Origin: Vibrio sp. HB236076
GTDB taxonomy: Bacteria; Pseudomonadota; Gammaproteobacteria; Enterobacterales; Vibrionaceae
Direction of reading: 5' to 3'
Length of the DNA: 64,000 bases
Assembly (NCBI RefSeq): GCF_040957575.1
Contig: NZ_CP162602.1
Coordinates: 310,001 to 374,000 of the forward strand
Shown: positions 1 to 7,358 of the stretch, piece after piece
Layout: every line of letters starts with the position of its first letter
How positions within the stretch are numbered: position 1 is the first letter of the stretch
Made by a program: the position numbers and the translations under genes
Notes under the pieces: model-generated
The model's input: only the letters and a program-made list of their open reading frames with translations
What the model was told of the DNA's origin: nothing
Database searches by the model: none

Positions 1-8
1 TGACCCAC

Positions 9-695
9 ATGCTCAAAGGGTTGAATGTTGAGGATGATCCATTAAAAAAGAATCCGGCTGAGAACAAAAGTTTCGAGATAATCTATCAAGATGAGGCGAT
101 TGTGGTGGTCAATAAGCCGGCCGACTTTCTTTCTGTCCCTGGTCGTCATATCAAAGATTCGGTTTTCACCCGTTTGCAACAGCAATTCCCGAATGCAGAA
201 GGCCCTTTTGTTATTCACCGCCTGGACATGGCAACGTCAGGGCTGTTAATTTTTGCATTGACCAAACGGGCTAATCGCAATTTACAAAAACAGTTTATCA
301 CCCGTAAAGTGAAAAAAACCTACTGGGCTAGAGTCCAAGGTCCCTTGTCAACGCAAAGTGGCGAAATCCACCTGCCTCTCACCGCCGATTTGTACGACTC
401 ACCAAGGCAGAAAGTCTGTGAAGAGCAAGGCAAAGCCGCTCATACCGAGTGGCACGTCATAGAACAAACCGAAGCATATACCTTGCTAACCTTGATCCCG
501 CACACCGGCCGTACTCATCAGCTAAGAGTTCACTGTGCCCACCACAAAGGACTCAATACACCTATTATTGGTGACGACCTATACGGAAAACCGGCGCAAA
601 GGTTATTTTTACACGCCGGCCAGCTCGAGCTACTGCATCCCTATACCCATCAAGCGATGACGTTTAACGCGCCCTGTTCATTTTATACACCATGA
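9..695 (+). CDS. rluA: RluA-family pseudouridine synthase
   Basis: Probably isomerises uridine to pseudouridine in 23S rRNA (position 746) and some tRNAs (position 32), the known role of RluA. The catalytic motif HRLDMATSG, with the Asp nucleophile, lies near residue 70-78. It is preceded by the family segment VVVNKPADFLSVPGR and followed by GRTHQLRVH near residue 168 and the IIGDDLYG segment. The length (228 aa) is near that of E. coli RluA (219 aa), and no S4 domain is seen, which fits RluA rather than RluC/RluD. The ATG lies 8 bases from the window edge without a clear Shine-Dalgarno site, and the frame stays open to the edge, so the true start could lie upstream. Confidence 0.87.
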   Translation: MLKGLNVEDDPLKKNPAENKSFEIIYQDEAIVVVNKPADFLSVPGRHIKDSVFTRLQQQFPNAEGPFVIHRLDMATSGLLIFALTKRANRNLQKQFITRKVKKTYWARVQGPLSTQSGEIHLPLTADLYDSPRQKVCEEQGKAAHTEWHVIEQTEAYTLLTLIPHTGRTHQLRVHCAHHKGLNTPIIGDDLYGKPAQRLFLHAGQLELLHPYTHQAMTFNAPCSFYTP

Positions 696-726
696 CAGAC
701 AAAAGACGAACGGTTTGAACTTTCAC

Positions 727-1074
727 CTAATCGAGGTGATACATACCATACAAGCAAGCGATGAGAAAAATCAGCAACGCCACAGCAAGCAACTTTTGCA
801 TGCGTTTCTTTTTTCTTTTATTTCGTTTGGCTTGTTGATGGTGTTGTTTCGCCAGTGTGGACTTAAATTGAGGTTCCCTACCCCCAGAGTTTGACTCTGC
901 GGGTGTGATAGTTTCAGGAGGGGTAATCCGGGCTTGCGGTGAATAGTCATCATCGCCTTTCTGCTTTGCTGCACTGTTGGCGACTTTCGTAAAGCGTTGA
1001 CGCTGCTCAGAGGTAAAGTCATTATCAAAATTTAAAGAACGTTGATTTCCCGAATGTCTGCGCTGAATCGCCAT
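727..1074 (-). CDS. small protein with C-terminal membrane anchor, function unknown
   Basis: Family not recognised. The 115-residue product has a polar, low-complexity N-terminal part and a very basic stretch (KRNKRKKKRMQK). It ends in one hydrophobic segment (LLAVALLIFLIACLYGMY) and a short tail, so it looks like a tail-anchored inner-membrane protein with a cytoplasmic domain. The longest frame begins 11 codons upstream, but ATG at 1074 has GGAGGT eight bases before it and is preferred. It is followed on its 5' side by a parS2 site (1156-1170) and the hdfR-like gene on the same strand. Confidence 0.7.
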   Translation of the reverse strand: MAIQRRHSGNQRSLNFDNDFTSEQRQRFTKVANSAAKQKGDDDYSPQARITPPETITPAESNSGGREPQFKSTLAKQHHQQAKRNKRKKKRMQKLLAVALLIFLIACLYGMYHLD

Positions 1075-1155
1075 CTTACACCTCCACAAGTCGTACTTGG
1101 TGCCCATTTATATTATAGCGGATAAACACCAAGTAGATTGAGAAGACGGTTAAAA

Positions 1156-1170
1156 ATTTACACTGTAAAC
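1156..1170. promoter_or_regulatory. parS2 centromere-like site
   Basis: The core TTTACACTGTAAA is an exact match to the Vibrio chromosome II parS2 consensus TTTACA-N-TGTAAA bound by ParB2. It lies between the hdfR-like gene and the membrane-anchored small protein, about 6.4 kb from parA on the far side of rctB. Confidence 0.85.
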
Positions 1171-1173
1171 CTG

Positions 1174-2073
1174 CTAATCGACCAAACCATCACTAATTTT
1201 ACCAGCCTGAAGTAAGCTGTACGACGTGAATGGATCCGTCTCACTCAATAACGCCTCAACTTGTTGAATCGCTTCAATACTGGTGCTGTTTTTTCGATAA
1301 CTCAAGTAAATCGGCAACGACCAGGCTTGTTGATCTTGGTTGATGTATAACTGCTTAGTTTCAACGAAAGGCTTAGCCAGCGAAATCGGTAAATAAGCAC
1401 ACCCTCCCCTTTCGAGAATAAAATCTAAAGCGATTCTCGCTGTCGAAGTGCGTAAATACGGCGTATTGGCATTGACGTGACGTTCTGAATGTTCAGAGGC
1501 GAAACGCGTACCCCAGTCAACATACACATAGGGCGCATTAAAATTGTTCTCATCAAACTGAGCTTCTGTTGACACAAAAATCAGTGACAGATCGGCGATA
1601 TGCTTATAGGTAATTTCATCGGACTTTATCTGTTCAAGTGAAAAAGCCATGTCCAGCGTCCTCTCACTCAATCGACGAGTCAGTTGTTCTCTTGGCATGA
1701 CTTCAGCCAAAAAGCCGTAGCCACTGAAAGATTCCGTGATCAGACTCAGGCCATTTTGTAGAAAAGCATCCCAAATATTCGCCGTGCCCGCGAGAGTTAA
1801 CTGAAGACTTTGATCTTTTTCTAAAGACAGCGACATTTTAGCCTGTTGTAAGGTATTGACCATAATTTCAGCGTAACTGATCAAACGCTCTCCCGCACTG
1901 GTCAGCTGAATGTTATTGCGGTCACGCTGAAACAATTGTGCATCAAAATAACTCTCAAGTTGCTTGATTCTGGCACTCACCGCTGCTTGAGTTATGTATA
2001 AATTCTCTGCCGCACGACCAAAATGCCTAACTTTAGCCACTTCTAAGAAAGTACGAAATACTTTGACGTCCAT
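1174..2073 (-). CDS. hdfR: LysR-type transcriptional regulator, HdfR-like
   Basis: DNA-binding regulator with an N-terminal winged helix-turn-helix (VRHFGRAAENLYITQAAVSA, about residues 14-33) and a LysR substrate-binding domain. The start MDVKVFRTFLEV, RHFGRAAE and QRDRNNIQLTSAGE closely resemble E. coli HdfR, a repressor of flhDC. The longest frame starts at a TTG three codons earlier; ATG at 2073 gives the HdfR N-terminus and is preferred. It is divergent from a maoP gene, exactly as hdfR and maoP are arranged near oriC in E. coli, which strengthens the assignment. Its targets here cannot be read from the sequence. The stop codon lies 4 bp from a parS2 site. Confidence 0.85.
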   Translation of the reverse strand: MDVKVFRTFLEVAKVRHFGRAAENLYITQAAVSARIKQLESYFDAQLFQRDRNNIQLTSAGERLISYAEIMVNTLQQAKMSLSLEKDQSLQLTLAGTANIWDAFLQNGLSLITESFSGYGFLAEVMPREQLTRRLSERTLDMAFSLEQIKSDEITYKHIADLSLIFVSTEAQFDENNFNAPYVYVDWGTRFASEHSERHVNANTPYLRTSTARIALDFILERGGCAYLPISLAKPFVETKQLYINQDQQAWSLPIYLSYRKNSTSIEAIQQVEALLSETDPFTSYSLLQAGKISDGLVD

Positions 2074-2329
2074 TAAATCCAAACCCGTTTTTAAACTAAT
2101 AATGAAATACTATCATCACGATAAAAAGATTTTGTTTTTCTTTTTTTACTTTTGAGCCTAAGTTTCGCATTAAAGGCTGTTTCTGAACTATATCAGTATA
2201 TCGAGTAAAGAAAAGCCCGTTAGTACCACCAATTAATAAGGTTATGCCCTATTCCTGTCACAAGTGACGAATAAAGTGCCAAGTGCACAACGGGAGTAGC
2301 CGTGAGTTTATCACTTAATGAGGTTAGAC
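2074..2329. promoter_or_regulatory. divergent hdfR-maoP intergenic region, candidate maoS location
   Basis: This 256-bp AT-rich region must contain the promoters of both divergent genes. It contains a short perfect palindrome, GTCAC-aa-GTGAC, at 2257-2268. In E. coli the maoS site needed for MaoP-dependent organisation of the Ori macrodomain lies in the equivalent region. I cannot identify a maoS sequence by eye, so its presence is inferred only from synteny. Confidence 0.4.
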
Positions 2330-2686
2330 ATGTCTGACACTGAATTCCGAAATGGGAAAAAACGCTTCTATGATAATGTTAAATTCCCACGTGGCTTTGC
2401 TAAATCTGGCGATTTTACTCTTGCGGAAGAAGAGTTACTGATTCAATATGGCGACACAATGCAAGGGCTTGAAACTGGAATACTCACGCCAGAAAACAGC
2501 GAAGAAAAGCATTTTGTCAAAGTGTTAGAAAACCCAGGAAAAGCGAAAACTAAACTTGAGAGAACTTGGCTCAAGTACATTCAACTGGCCCGAGGTCGCA
2601 AGCGTTTTCACACCTTAAACGGCAAGAACAAACCAGAGAGCCTCGAAGATTATCAAGACGACAGCTCATTGGTCGAAGAAGCTTGA
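2330..2686 (+). CDS. maoP: MaoP (DUF413, YifE) macrodomain protein
   Basis: Homologue of E. coli MaoP/YifE, which with the maoS site organises the Ori macrodomain and belongs to the group of proteins co-inherited with Dam, SeqA and MukBEF. Diagnostic segments are RFYDNVKFPRGFAKSGDFT, the LLIQYGDTMQGLETG stretch and WLKYIQLARGRKRFHTL, ending in an acidic tail. The length of 118 aa fits the family. ATG at 2330 is preferred over the one at 2318 because GAGG lies nine bases ahead of it and would otherwise be inside the coding region. Its place a few kb from ori2 suggests that it serves the secondary chromosome. I cannot tell whether a second copy exists on chromosome I. Confidence 0.9.
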   Translation: MSDTEFRNGKKRFYDNVKFPRGFAKSGDFTLAEEELLIQYGDTMQGLETGILTPENSEEKHFVKVLENPGKAKTKLERTWLKYIQLARGRKRFHTLNGKNKPESLEDYQDDSSLVEEA

Positions 2687-2747
2687 TCGAGTTGCACTAT
2701 AAACCGTGAAAGCAAAGGTCACTTAGACCATTGTTCCTATAAAAAAG

Positions 2748-2771
2748 AAGGCCGGTGTATTCACCGGCCTT
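2748..2771. terminator. bidirectional terminator between maoP and yebC-type gene
   Basis: AAGGCCGGTG-tatt-CACCGGCCTT forms a 10-bp stem with a four-base loop. Read on the minus strand it is followed by CTTTTTTA, so it should end the yebC-type transcript well. On the plus strand it is followed by AATTATT and could end maoP. Confidence 0.85.
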
Positions 2772-2790
2772 AATTATTCAGACGCTTAAC

Positions 2791-2866
2791 AAATCGGATT
2801 AACTAAATAACCAACTACCTCGCCACAGCGGATGAGGGTGATACCTATTTAGTTAGATTGGTATTA
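2791..2866. repeat. short inverted-repeat element, MITE-like
   Basis: TAACTAAATA at 2800-2809 is the exact reverse complement of TATTTAGTTA at 2846-2855. The element ends in AGATTGGTATTA (2855-2866), whose reverse complement TAATACCAATCT recurs at 46301-46312. The stop codon of the yebC-type gene (2864-2866) lies inside the repeat end. This suggests a small dispersed, non-coding repeat. Confidence 0.5.
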
Positions 2867-3580
2867 GTCTTGTTTGTTGTGATAAACCTGCTGTACATCG
2901 TCACATTCATCAAGCATATCAAGGAATTTTTGAAACTTCTCGACGTCTTCACCCTCAATTTCAGAATACGTTTGAGGTACGAAAGTGATCTCTTCAACGT
3001 CTAAAGTCAATTCAGGATAGGCTTCATTTAACGCGGTTTTGGTCTTGAAAAACTCGGTATGGGGTGCAAAGACAGTAATAGTACCACTGTCTTCTTCAAT
3101 GTCGGTAACATCAACATCCGCCATCATGAGCGTCTCAAGAATCGACTCTTCATCTTCTCCGGCAAACTGAAAAACGGCCTGATGATCAAACATATGTGCC
3201 ACGGTGCCTGGGCTACCAATTTTTGCACCGGTTTTGACGAAACACTGGCGAACGTCTTGGAAAGTACGGTTGCCGTTGTCTGTTAAACAGTCAACAATCA
3301 CACTAACCCCACCAGGACCAAAGCCTTCATAGCGCGCAGGTTGATATTCTTCACCACCGCCACCGGCTGCTTTATCTAATGCTTTATCAATGACGTGTGA
3401 AGGCACCTGATCTTTTTTGGCTTTTGAGATCAAGTGACGTAAAGACAAGTTGGTATCAGGATCTGGACCGCCATTTTTGGCACAAACGTAAATCTCTTTA
3501 CCATATTTGGAATAAACTTTAATTTTTGCGCCTTGAGTTTTGGCCATTGAGGCCTTACGCACTTCAAAACTTCTTCCCAT
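2864..3580 (-). CDS. YebC/PmpR-family protein, YeeN type
   Basis: YebC-family proteins are described as DNA-binding regulators and, for some members, as translation factors that relieve ribosome stalling. The [20 protein letters not shown] region and the [15 protein letters not shown] and [10 protein letters not shown] segments are characteristic. The N-terminus ([25 protein letters not shown]) and the length of 238 aa match E. coli YeeN better than YebC, which has AGHSKW at this position. A YebC-family gene next to rctB is also known in V. cholerae chromosome II. Its target is unknown. Confidence 0.88.
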   Translation of the reverse strand: MGRSFEVRKASMAKTQGAKIKVYSKYGKEIYVCAKNGGPDPDTNLSLRHLISKAKKDQVPSHVIDKALDKAAGGGGEEYQPARYEGFGPGGVSVIVDCLTDNGNRTFQDVRQCFVKTGAKIGSPGTVAHMFDHQAVFQFAGEDEESILETLMMADVDVTDIEEDSGTITVFAPHTEFFKTKTALNEAYPELTLDVEEITFVPQTYSEIEGEDVEKFQKFLDMLDECDDVQQVYHNKQD

Positions 3581-3655
3581 TGGGGTGGTCTCTCTAACTG
3601 AAAAATAAAATATTCTTTAATGAAACGTGATCATAATGGAAGATCAATAAGGTAA

Positions 3656-3856
3656 TCAACTGAGTTGTTTGTACTTTTCAATCGATTCGATAAACCATTG
3701 TTGGTATTGTTCACGTTTTAGTTTTTGAATTTCCTGTTCAAACACTTCCTCGCCAACCTTGGCATTACGCCATTGCCAGACGAGAAAAGAAGCTTGTTTG
3801 TCTAATTCTATCTTGTATTTGTCATCGGGCGACAACAATGAAAGATTGTATGGCAT
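3656..3856 (-). CDS. small conserved-type protein, possibly DUF3283
   Basis: A 66-residue soluble protein (MPYNLSLLSPDDKYKIELDK...) with a mixed-charge helical C-terminal half. It resembles small Vibrio proteins I associate with DUF3283, but this is recall, not a search result. The frame is open 14 codons further upstream, yet that start has no ribosome-binding site; ATG at 3856 has GGGAT about 10 bases ahead. Function unknown. Confidence 0.6.
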   Translation of the reverse strand: MPYNLSLLSPDDKYKIELDKQASFLVWQWRNAKVGEEVFEQEIQKLKREQYQQWFIESIEKYKQLS

Positions 3857-3913
3857 TGTGTTATCCCATCGTTGATAACAAAACCGGGATGATAGCATAA
3901 GATAGGAATTTCA

Positions 3914-3943
3914 AAAATAAAGAGACGATAGAACATCGCCTCT
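3914..3943 (-). terminator. terminator of the 67-residue protein gene
   Basis: On the minus strand AGAGGCGAT-gttct-ATCGTCTCT forms a 9-bp stem (one G-T pair) followed by TTATTTTT. It lies just downstream of the small gene at 3956-4159. Confidence 0.75.
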
Positions 3944-3955
3944 TGAAGTTGTTAT

Positions 3956-4159
3956 TTAATGGAGTAAGCCCAGTTCTTTCGCTTCTTCAATTGACAAACC
4001 ACTTTCTCGAATGTCTCTCAAAGCTTCAATTCGTCGGCGTGCAGCCGCAGAATCAGCGCTGGTCTTACGTTTAGAAGTGAGTTCTTGTGAGTCGTCATCT
4101 TCTTCCCATTTATGTGCCATTGTTGCCATCTCGTCATGATCGATAGAATTAATTGACAT
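3956..4159 (-). CDS. small hydrophilic protein, function unknown
   Basis: A 67-residue protein with an acidic N-terminal half (HKWEEDDDSQE) and a helical, charged C-terminal half (AAARRRIEALRDIRESGLSIEEAKELGLLH). No family recognised. The strong Shine-Dalgarno sequence GGGAGGGG precedes the ATG by about five bases, so translation is credible. It lies on the same strand as rctB and downstream of it; the 156-bp gap between them contains two RctB-iteron-like sites (4246-4276). Confidence 0.7.
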   Translation of the reverse strand: MSINSIDHDEMATMAHKWEEDDDSQELTSKRKTSADSAAARRRIEALRDIRESGLSIEEAKELGLLH

Positions 4160-4245
4160 AACCCCTCCCAGTCACCATGGAACAGCCATTACTTGATAAC
4201 AAAACTCCTCGTTACTGATAAGAATAAAAATCGCTTTATGTGACA

Positions 4246-4277
4246 ATGATCACCATTTTCACGGAACGATGATCAAG
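4246..4277 (+). repeat. pair of RctB-iteron-like sites downstream of rctB
   Basis: ATGATCAC at 4246-4253 and ATGATCAA at 4269-4276 are spaced 23 bp start to start, the same period as the iterons in the origin. The second lies in ACGGAACGATGATCAAG (4261-4277), which is the exact reverse complement of the origin sequence at 7075-7091. RctB binding is inferred from these matches. Confidence 0.6.
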
Positions 4278-4315
4278 ACGATAACGCTGTTTTTTTAAAG
4301 TGATAAAGAAAAGAT

Positions 4316-6289
4316 CTACGTCCGTGCCATGTCGTCTAACGCGCGAAATACCGTTTCATCAAGGTGGCCTTCAAAAATCTGTCGGCATACTTTACGACGA
4401 ACGGCTAAACCCGAGATTAAGCGTTCAATTGAAAGTAAATTTTCACCATTTCTATCACTGTAGAGTTCAACCAATTTGCTCAAGGTTTCATAAGGGATGA
4501 CTTCATCATCCACTTTTAGCCATTCAAGCTTCTCTAAGAGCTCTACGCATTCTTCTTCGATAGATGAATAACTATGACCCGTCATAGCAGATAACGCGTT
4601 TATACTGCGTTCTAGCGCTTCTGTGGAGGTGTATTTTGATAAAGTAATGGTGATCTCGTCGGCATTGATCTCAACCGAGTGCTTTTTGAGTTTGATCCGC
4701 CTTCCTAACCCATTCTTAGATCGATTGGTTTTACGTTGAATTGGCTCAAATTCGCCGTCAATAATCTCCGCCATTTTTTCTAATTGTTGTTTCGAAACCA
4801 TTTCATGGCGAAGTGGGTTCGGCAATGTTGGCGCCATGTTTCGCTTGCCCGCATTGGTGGTTCTCGCCCGTGAAAACCTGAGTACTTCATCGACATCACA
4901 ACGAATATCAAATGAATAATCTGCAATTTTATTATTTTTCTTTACTGTTTTTATCGTTAAGTGATAACCCCATAGATTGACCACAAACAGATCATCGCTG
5001 ATCTTTTTATCGGCGAGTTTTTTTAATTCTCTGATCATGTCCATAGAAAAACGTCGCCATTCAATGTTGCGCGCCAATTTGGTATTGAGATCGCTCAATA
5101 ACATCGTATCGCTATGGCGTCTTACCAGACGACTTCTGAAAAAGGAATAGAGCTGAAATATTAAGGTATGTTGCTTCAAAATTTCAGGTGGGAACAAGAA
5201 AAAGTAATCTCTTGTGAGTAGCTCTTCGTAAAACGAGGGTTCCCAAACCAAGATGTATAAATTGGGTTTAATACGGATTTCACCACTAGCTTGTTCTACC
5301 GGTGCTTCTTCTGAAGCGGTGATCGTTCGAGCAATAAAACGAAAGCGATCACTTTTAAACCCTTCGGGCATATTTTCACTCAGCCATTGTCCGGTGAGTT
5401 CGTGTAATTGAAAGTCGGTAAACTCTATACGGTCTATACTGTCTCGAATAGAATCACGAGCTGGGCCACTGTCTTTTTTGCCCCTCAGAGCTAAAATATC
5501 AGTAATGTATAATGGCGTCTTGTTAGGTACGTGTTTGGCATCGAGTTGGTAGTATTCTTTGTGGTGATCATGATATTGAACCGTCAAAGTAAACAGAGCA
5601 AACAGTGTCATGAGATCATCAACGGTCATGATATTTTTTGATGATCGTGTTTCAATGATCGCTTTAGTGCCAGAGATTGACACCATCGATTTCTGATAAC
5701 TTTTTCGTGTTCGGGGTGGCGCGAGTGCTTGATCAATGATCCCTGCCCAATTTGTTGGTGATACGATGAATTGATCAGCTTCATCACGCATGGATGGCGG
5801 TGTGTTAAGCCCGTGTTCTGTGAGCAATTGTTTATTGACTTGAGTTTGTGCCAATGCCTTAGAGCGTTTTTGTTTTTCTGTGAGTCTAACTTTGTCTGTG
5901 ACCAGTCCAGAAGAGCCTAAAACGGAAATAAGTTGGGTTGGGTTAACAAATTTGTGCAGCATTGTTTTCCCAGCTAATCCTTCCTCAAAACGAACTGGGA
6001 TTTGTTGAAATAAGCCAATGGCAACGGCAGAGCGCAATCTTTGTTGAATCGCGGCTCGAGTAATTTGTCCTTCTGTAGCTTCGATGATTTCAGTGGTTGA
6101 AACTAAGCCGTCTTTTGTCGACAGCCCTCTTAGAGAGATCAAATTTAATAACTCTAAGATGCTTTTTGTTACCCCTTTAAAATGTTGATATTGCTCTATC
6201 CAATCTGTTAACGATGGGTGTACTTCAAAAAGATGCCCATCTTTGTGATTTCTTGGCAATTTGATCAAGCGTTTTTCTTGGGTAATCAT
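4316..6289 (-). CDS. rctB: RctB, replication initiator of chromosome II
   Basis: The initiator specific to Vibrionaceae secondary chromosomes: it binds Dam-methylated iterons in ori2 to start replication, and 39-mer and 29-mer sites for inhibition and autoregulation. At 657 aa it is one residue shorter than the V. cholerae protein (658 aa). It shares no similarity with DnaA. The recognised body includes the segment from ITQEKRLIKLPRNHKDGHLFEVHP to the basic region KTNRSKNGLGRRIKLKKH (about residues 540-557) and a C-terminal domain that in V. cholerae mediates inhibitory contacts. It is transcribed away from the origin. The ATG lacks a clear Shine-Dalgarno sequence, so translation may be deliberately weak. 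No truncation is seen. Confidence 0.97.
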   Translation of the reverse strand: MITQEKRLIKLPRNHKDGHLFEVHPSLTDWIEQYQHFKGVTKSILELLNLISLRGLSTKDGLVSTTEIIEATEGQITRAAIQQRLRSAVAIGLFQQIPVRFEEGLAGKTMLHKFVNPTQLISVLGSSGLVTDKVRLTEKQKRSKALAQTQVNKQLLTEHGLNTPPSMRDEADQFIVSPTNWAGIIDQALAPPRTRKSYQKSMVSISGTKAIIETRSSKNIMTVDDLMTLFALFTLTVQYHDHHKEYYQLDAKHVPNKTPLYITDILALRGKKDSGPARDSIRDSIDRIEFTDFQLHELTGQWLSENMPEGFKSDRFRFIARTITASEEAPVEQASGEIRIKPNLYILVWEPSFYEELLTRDYFFLFPPEILKQHTLIFQLYSFFRSRLVRRHSDTMLLSDLNTKLARNIEWRRFSMDMIRELKKLADKKISDDLFVVNLWGYHLTIKTVKKNNKIADYSFDIRCDVDEVLRFSRARTTNAGKRNMAPTLPNPLRHEMVSKQQLEKMAEIIDGEFEPIQRKTNRSKNGLGRRIKLKKHSVEINADEITITLSKYTSTEALERSINALSAMTGHSYSSIEEECVELLEKLEWLKVDDEVIPYETLSKLVELYSDRNGENLLSIERLISGLAVRRKVCRQIFEGHLDETVFRALDDMART

Positions 6290-6298
6290 TGGGAATAC

Positions 6299-6336
6299 AC
6301 TTTATGTAATTTAGTTATGTTTCCATAGCATAAAGT
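6299..6336. promoter_or_regulatory. candidate rctB promoter operator (29-mer-like)
   Basis: Immediately upstream of rctB, ACTTTATG (6299-6306) and CATAAAGT (6329-6336) form an inverted repeat. A second one, TATG-tttc-CATA, is nested at 6316-6327. In V. cholerae RctB represses its own promoter through a partly palindromic 29-mer at this place. The position and symmetry fit, but I did not compare it to the published site. Confidence 0.5.
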
Positions 6337-6482
6337 AATTTTAAAAATAAATAAAGAAAAAGCTTATAAACTGATCTTTATGATTTTAATGATCTAAGTG
6401 GTTAAATGATTAAGTGATCTGACGACGAGTATAACTATAAGTCTCTGTTTTTAAGATGCTTTTAAAAATCCTCTTCGAAAGC

Positions 6483-6604
6483 ATGATCAAAGTTGATTTG
6501 AAACGATGATCAATCAAAGCCTGGAAATATGATCAACTATTTCTGTAAGTATGATCAAAGGGTTGCACTAACAATGATCAAGGCGATCTCAAAACGATGA
6601 TCAT
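6483..6604 (+). repeat. six RctB iterons of ori2
   Basis: ATGATCAA occurs at 6483, 6506, 6529, 6551 and 6574, and ATGATCAT at 6597. Start-to-start spacing is 23, 23, 22, 23 and 23 bp, about two helical turns, all in one orientation. Each contains a Dam site GATC. V. cholerae ori2 likewise has six regularly spaced GATC-containing iterons to which methylation-dependent RctB binds. Confidence 0.93.
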
Positions 6605-6618
6605 TGTCTATCCTCAAG

Positions 6619-6627
6619 TTATCCACA
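6619..6627 (+). promoter_or_regulatory. DnaA box
   Basis: TTATCCACA is a perfect high-affinity DnaA box, 15 bp after the last iteron. A single essential DnaA box is also found in V. cholerae ori2, where DnaA assists RctB. Confidence 0.9.
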
Positions 6628-6691
6628 ATTTATTTTTCATTGACTGTTCTTCAACATCATTATCAGGGATTAGTAAGCTTTTTTGGGGTTC

Positions 6692-6823
6692 GAAAGCATG
6701 ATCAAGTTTAAGCTTGATCGCTAATATCTTTATTTTTTGTATTTAGTTTATTTATTTTCATTTATCGGACTTATTGCTTGAGTATCAATACTATTTAGCT
6801 TGATATTGAAAGCATGATCAAGG
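6692..6823 (+). repeat. two isolated iterons with extended match
   Basis: GAAAGCATGATCAA occurs at 6692-6705 and 6808-6821, and the first iteron of the main array (from 6477) has the same GAAAGC prefix. They lie outside the regular array on either side of the AT-rich tract. Confidence 0.7.
6721..6770. other. AT-rich tract, candidate unwinding element
   Basis: The stretch 6721-6764 is almost wholly A and T, with runs such as TTTATTTTTTGTATTTAG. It sits about 100 bp from the DnaA box and iterons. It is a plausible duplex-unwinding element; this is inferred from composition and position only. Confidence 0.5.
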
Positions 6824-6960
6824 TGTATTTCGGTGATTTGAATTGATTTACAGCATTGAAGAAGGTTGATTGAAGCCGTTCTAATGAGATTGAGCCCAGT
6901 TGAATAAACACTTTCCGTAATTTACTGGGCAAAGTATATGCTTCCGGGACTTTTTTTTCT

Positions 6961-7091
6961 CTTGATCATCGTTCCAATCATTTGTGATCCAATGACAAGG
7001 ATCTTAAATGCTTTACTATCCCTTGATCATGCTTCATTTTAGAGGCCTGTTTTTTCATTTGATCGCCTTATTTCCTTGATCATCGTTCCGT
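6961..7091 (-). repeat. three inverted iteron-like sites
   Basis: TTGATCAT occurs at 6962-6969, 7023-7030 and 7076-7083, in the opposite orientation to the main array. CTTGATCATCGTTCC is present twice (6961-6975 and 7075-7089) and once more in reverse downstream of rctB (4263-4277). The spacing is irregular (61 and 53 bp), unlike the replicative iterons, which suggests a regulatory rather than initiating role. Confidence 0.7.
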
Positions 7092-7343
7092 TTGTCTTGG
7101 GGGGGGAGATAATGAGCCCACTCCCCTATTCCCATGACTTATCCTTTCATTTGGTCAGCAAAAAATTCAGTTTTAATTTGTCTTTTATCGATTTCAGTCT
7201 GATCGTGATTTTTTCTACACTTGATTCAGTGCTTTTGAATTTGTTTAGCTCAACTTTCTTATGACTCATTCGCGAATATTCATCGTCAGTACATATTGAA
7301 ATCACATCGACCGTAATTTATGCCATAAAATTAATCGTTCCGT

Positions 7344-7358
7344 GTTTACAATGTAAAT
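7344..7358. promoter_or_regulatory. parS2 site upstream of parA
   Basis: TTTACA-A-TGTAAA is an exact parS2 core. It lies about 230 bp before the parA start, in the probable promoter region, so ParB2 bound here could affect parAB expression as well as partition. Confidence 0.85.
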
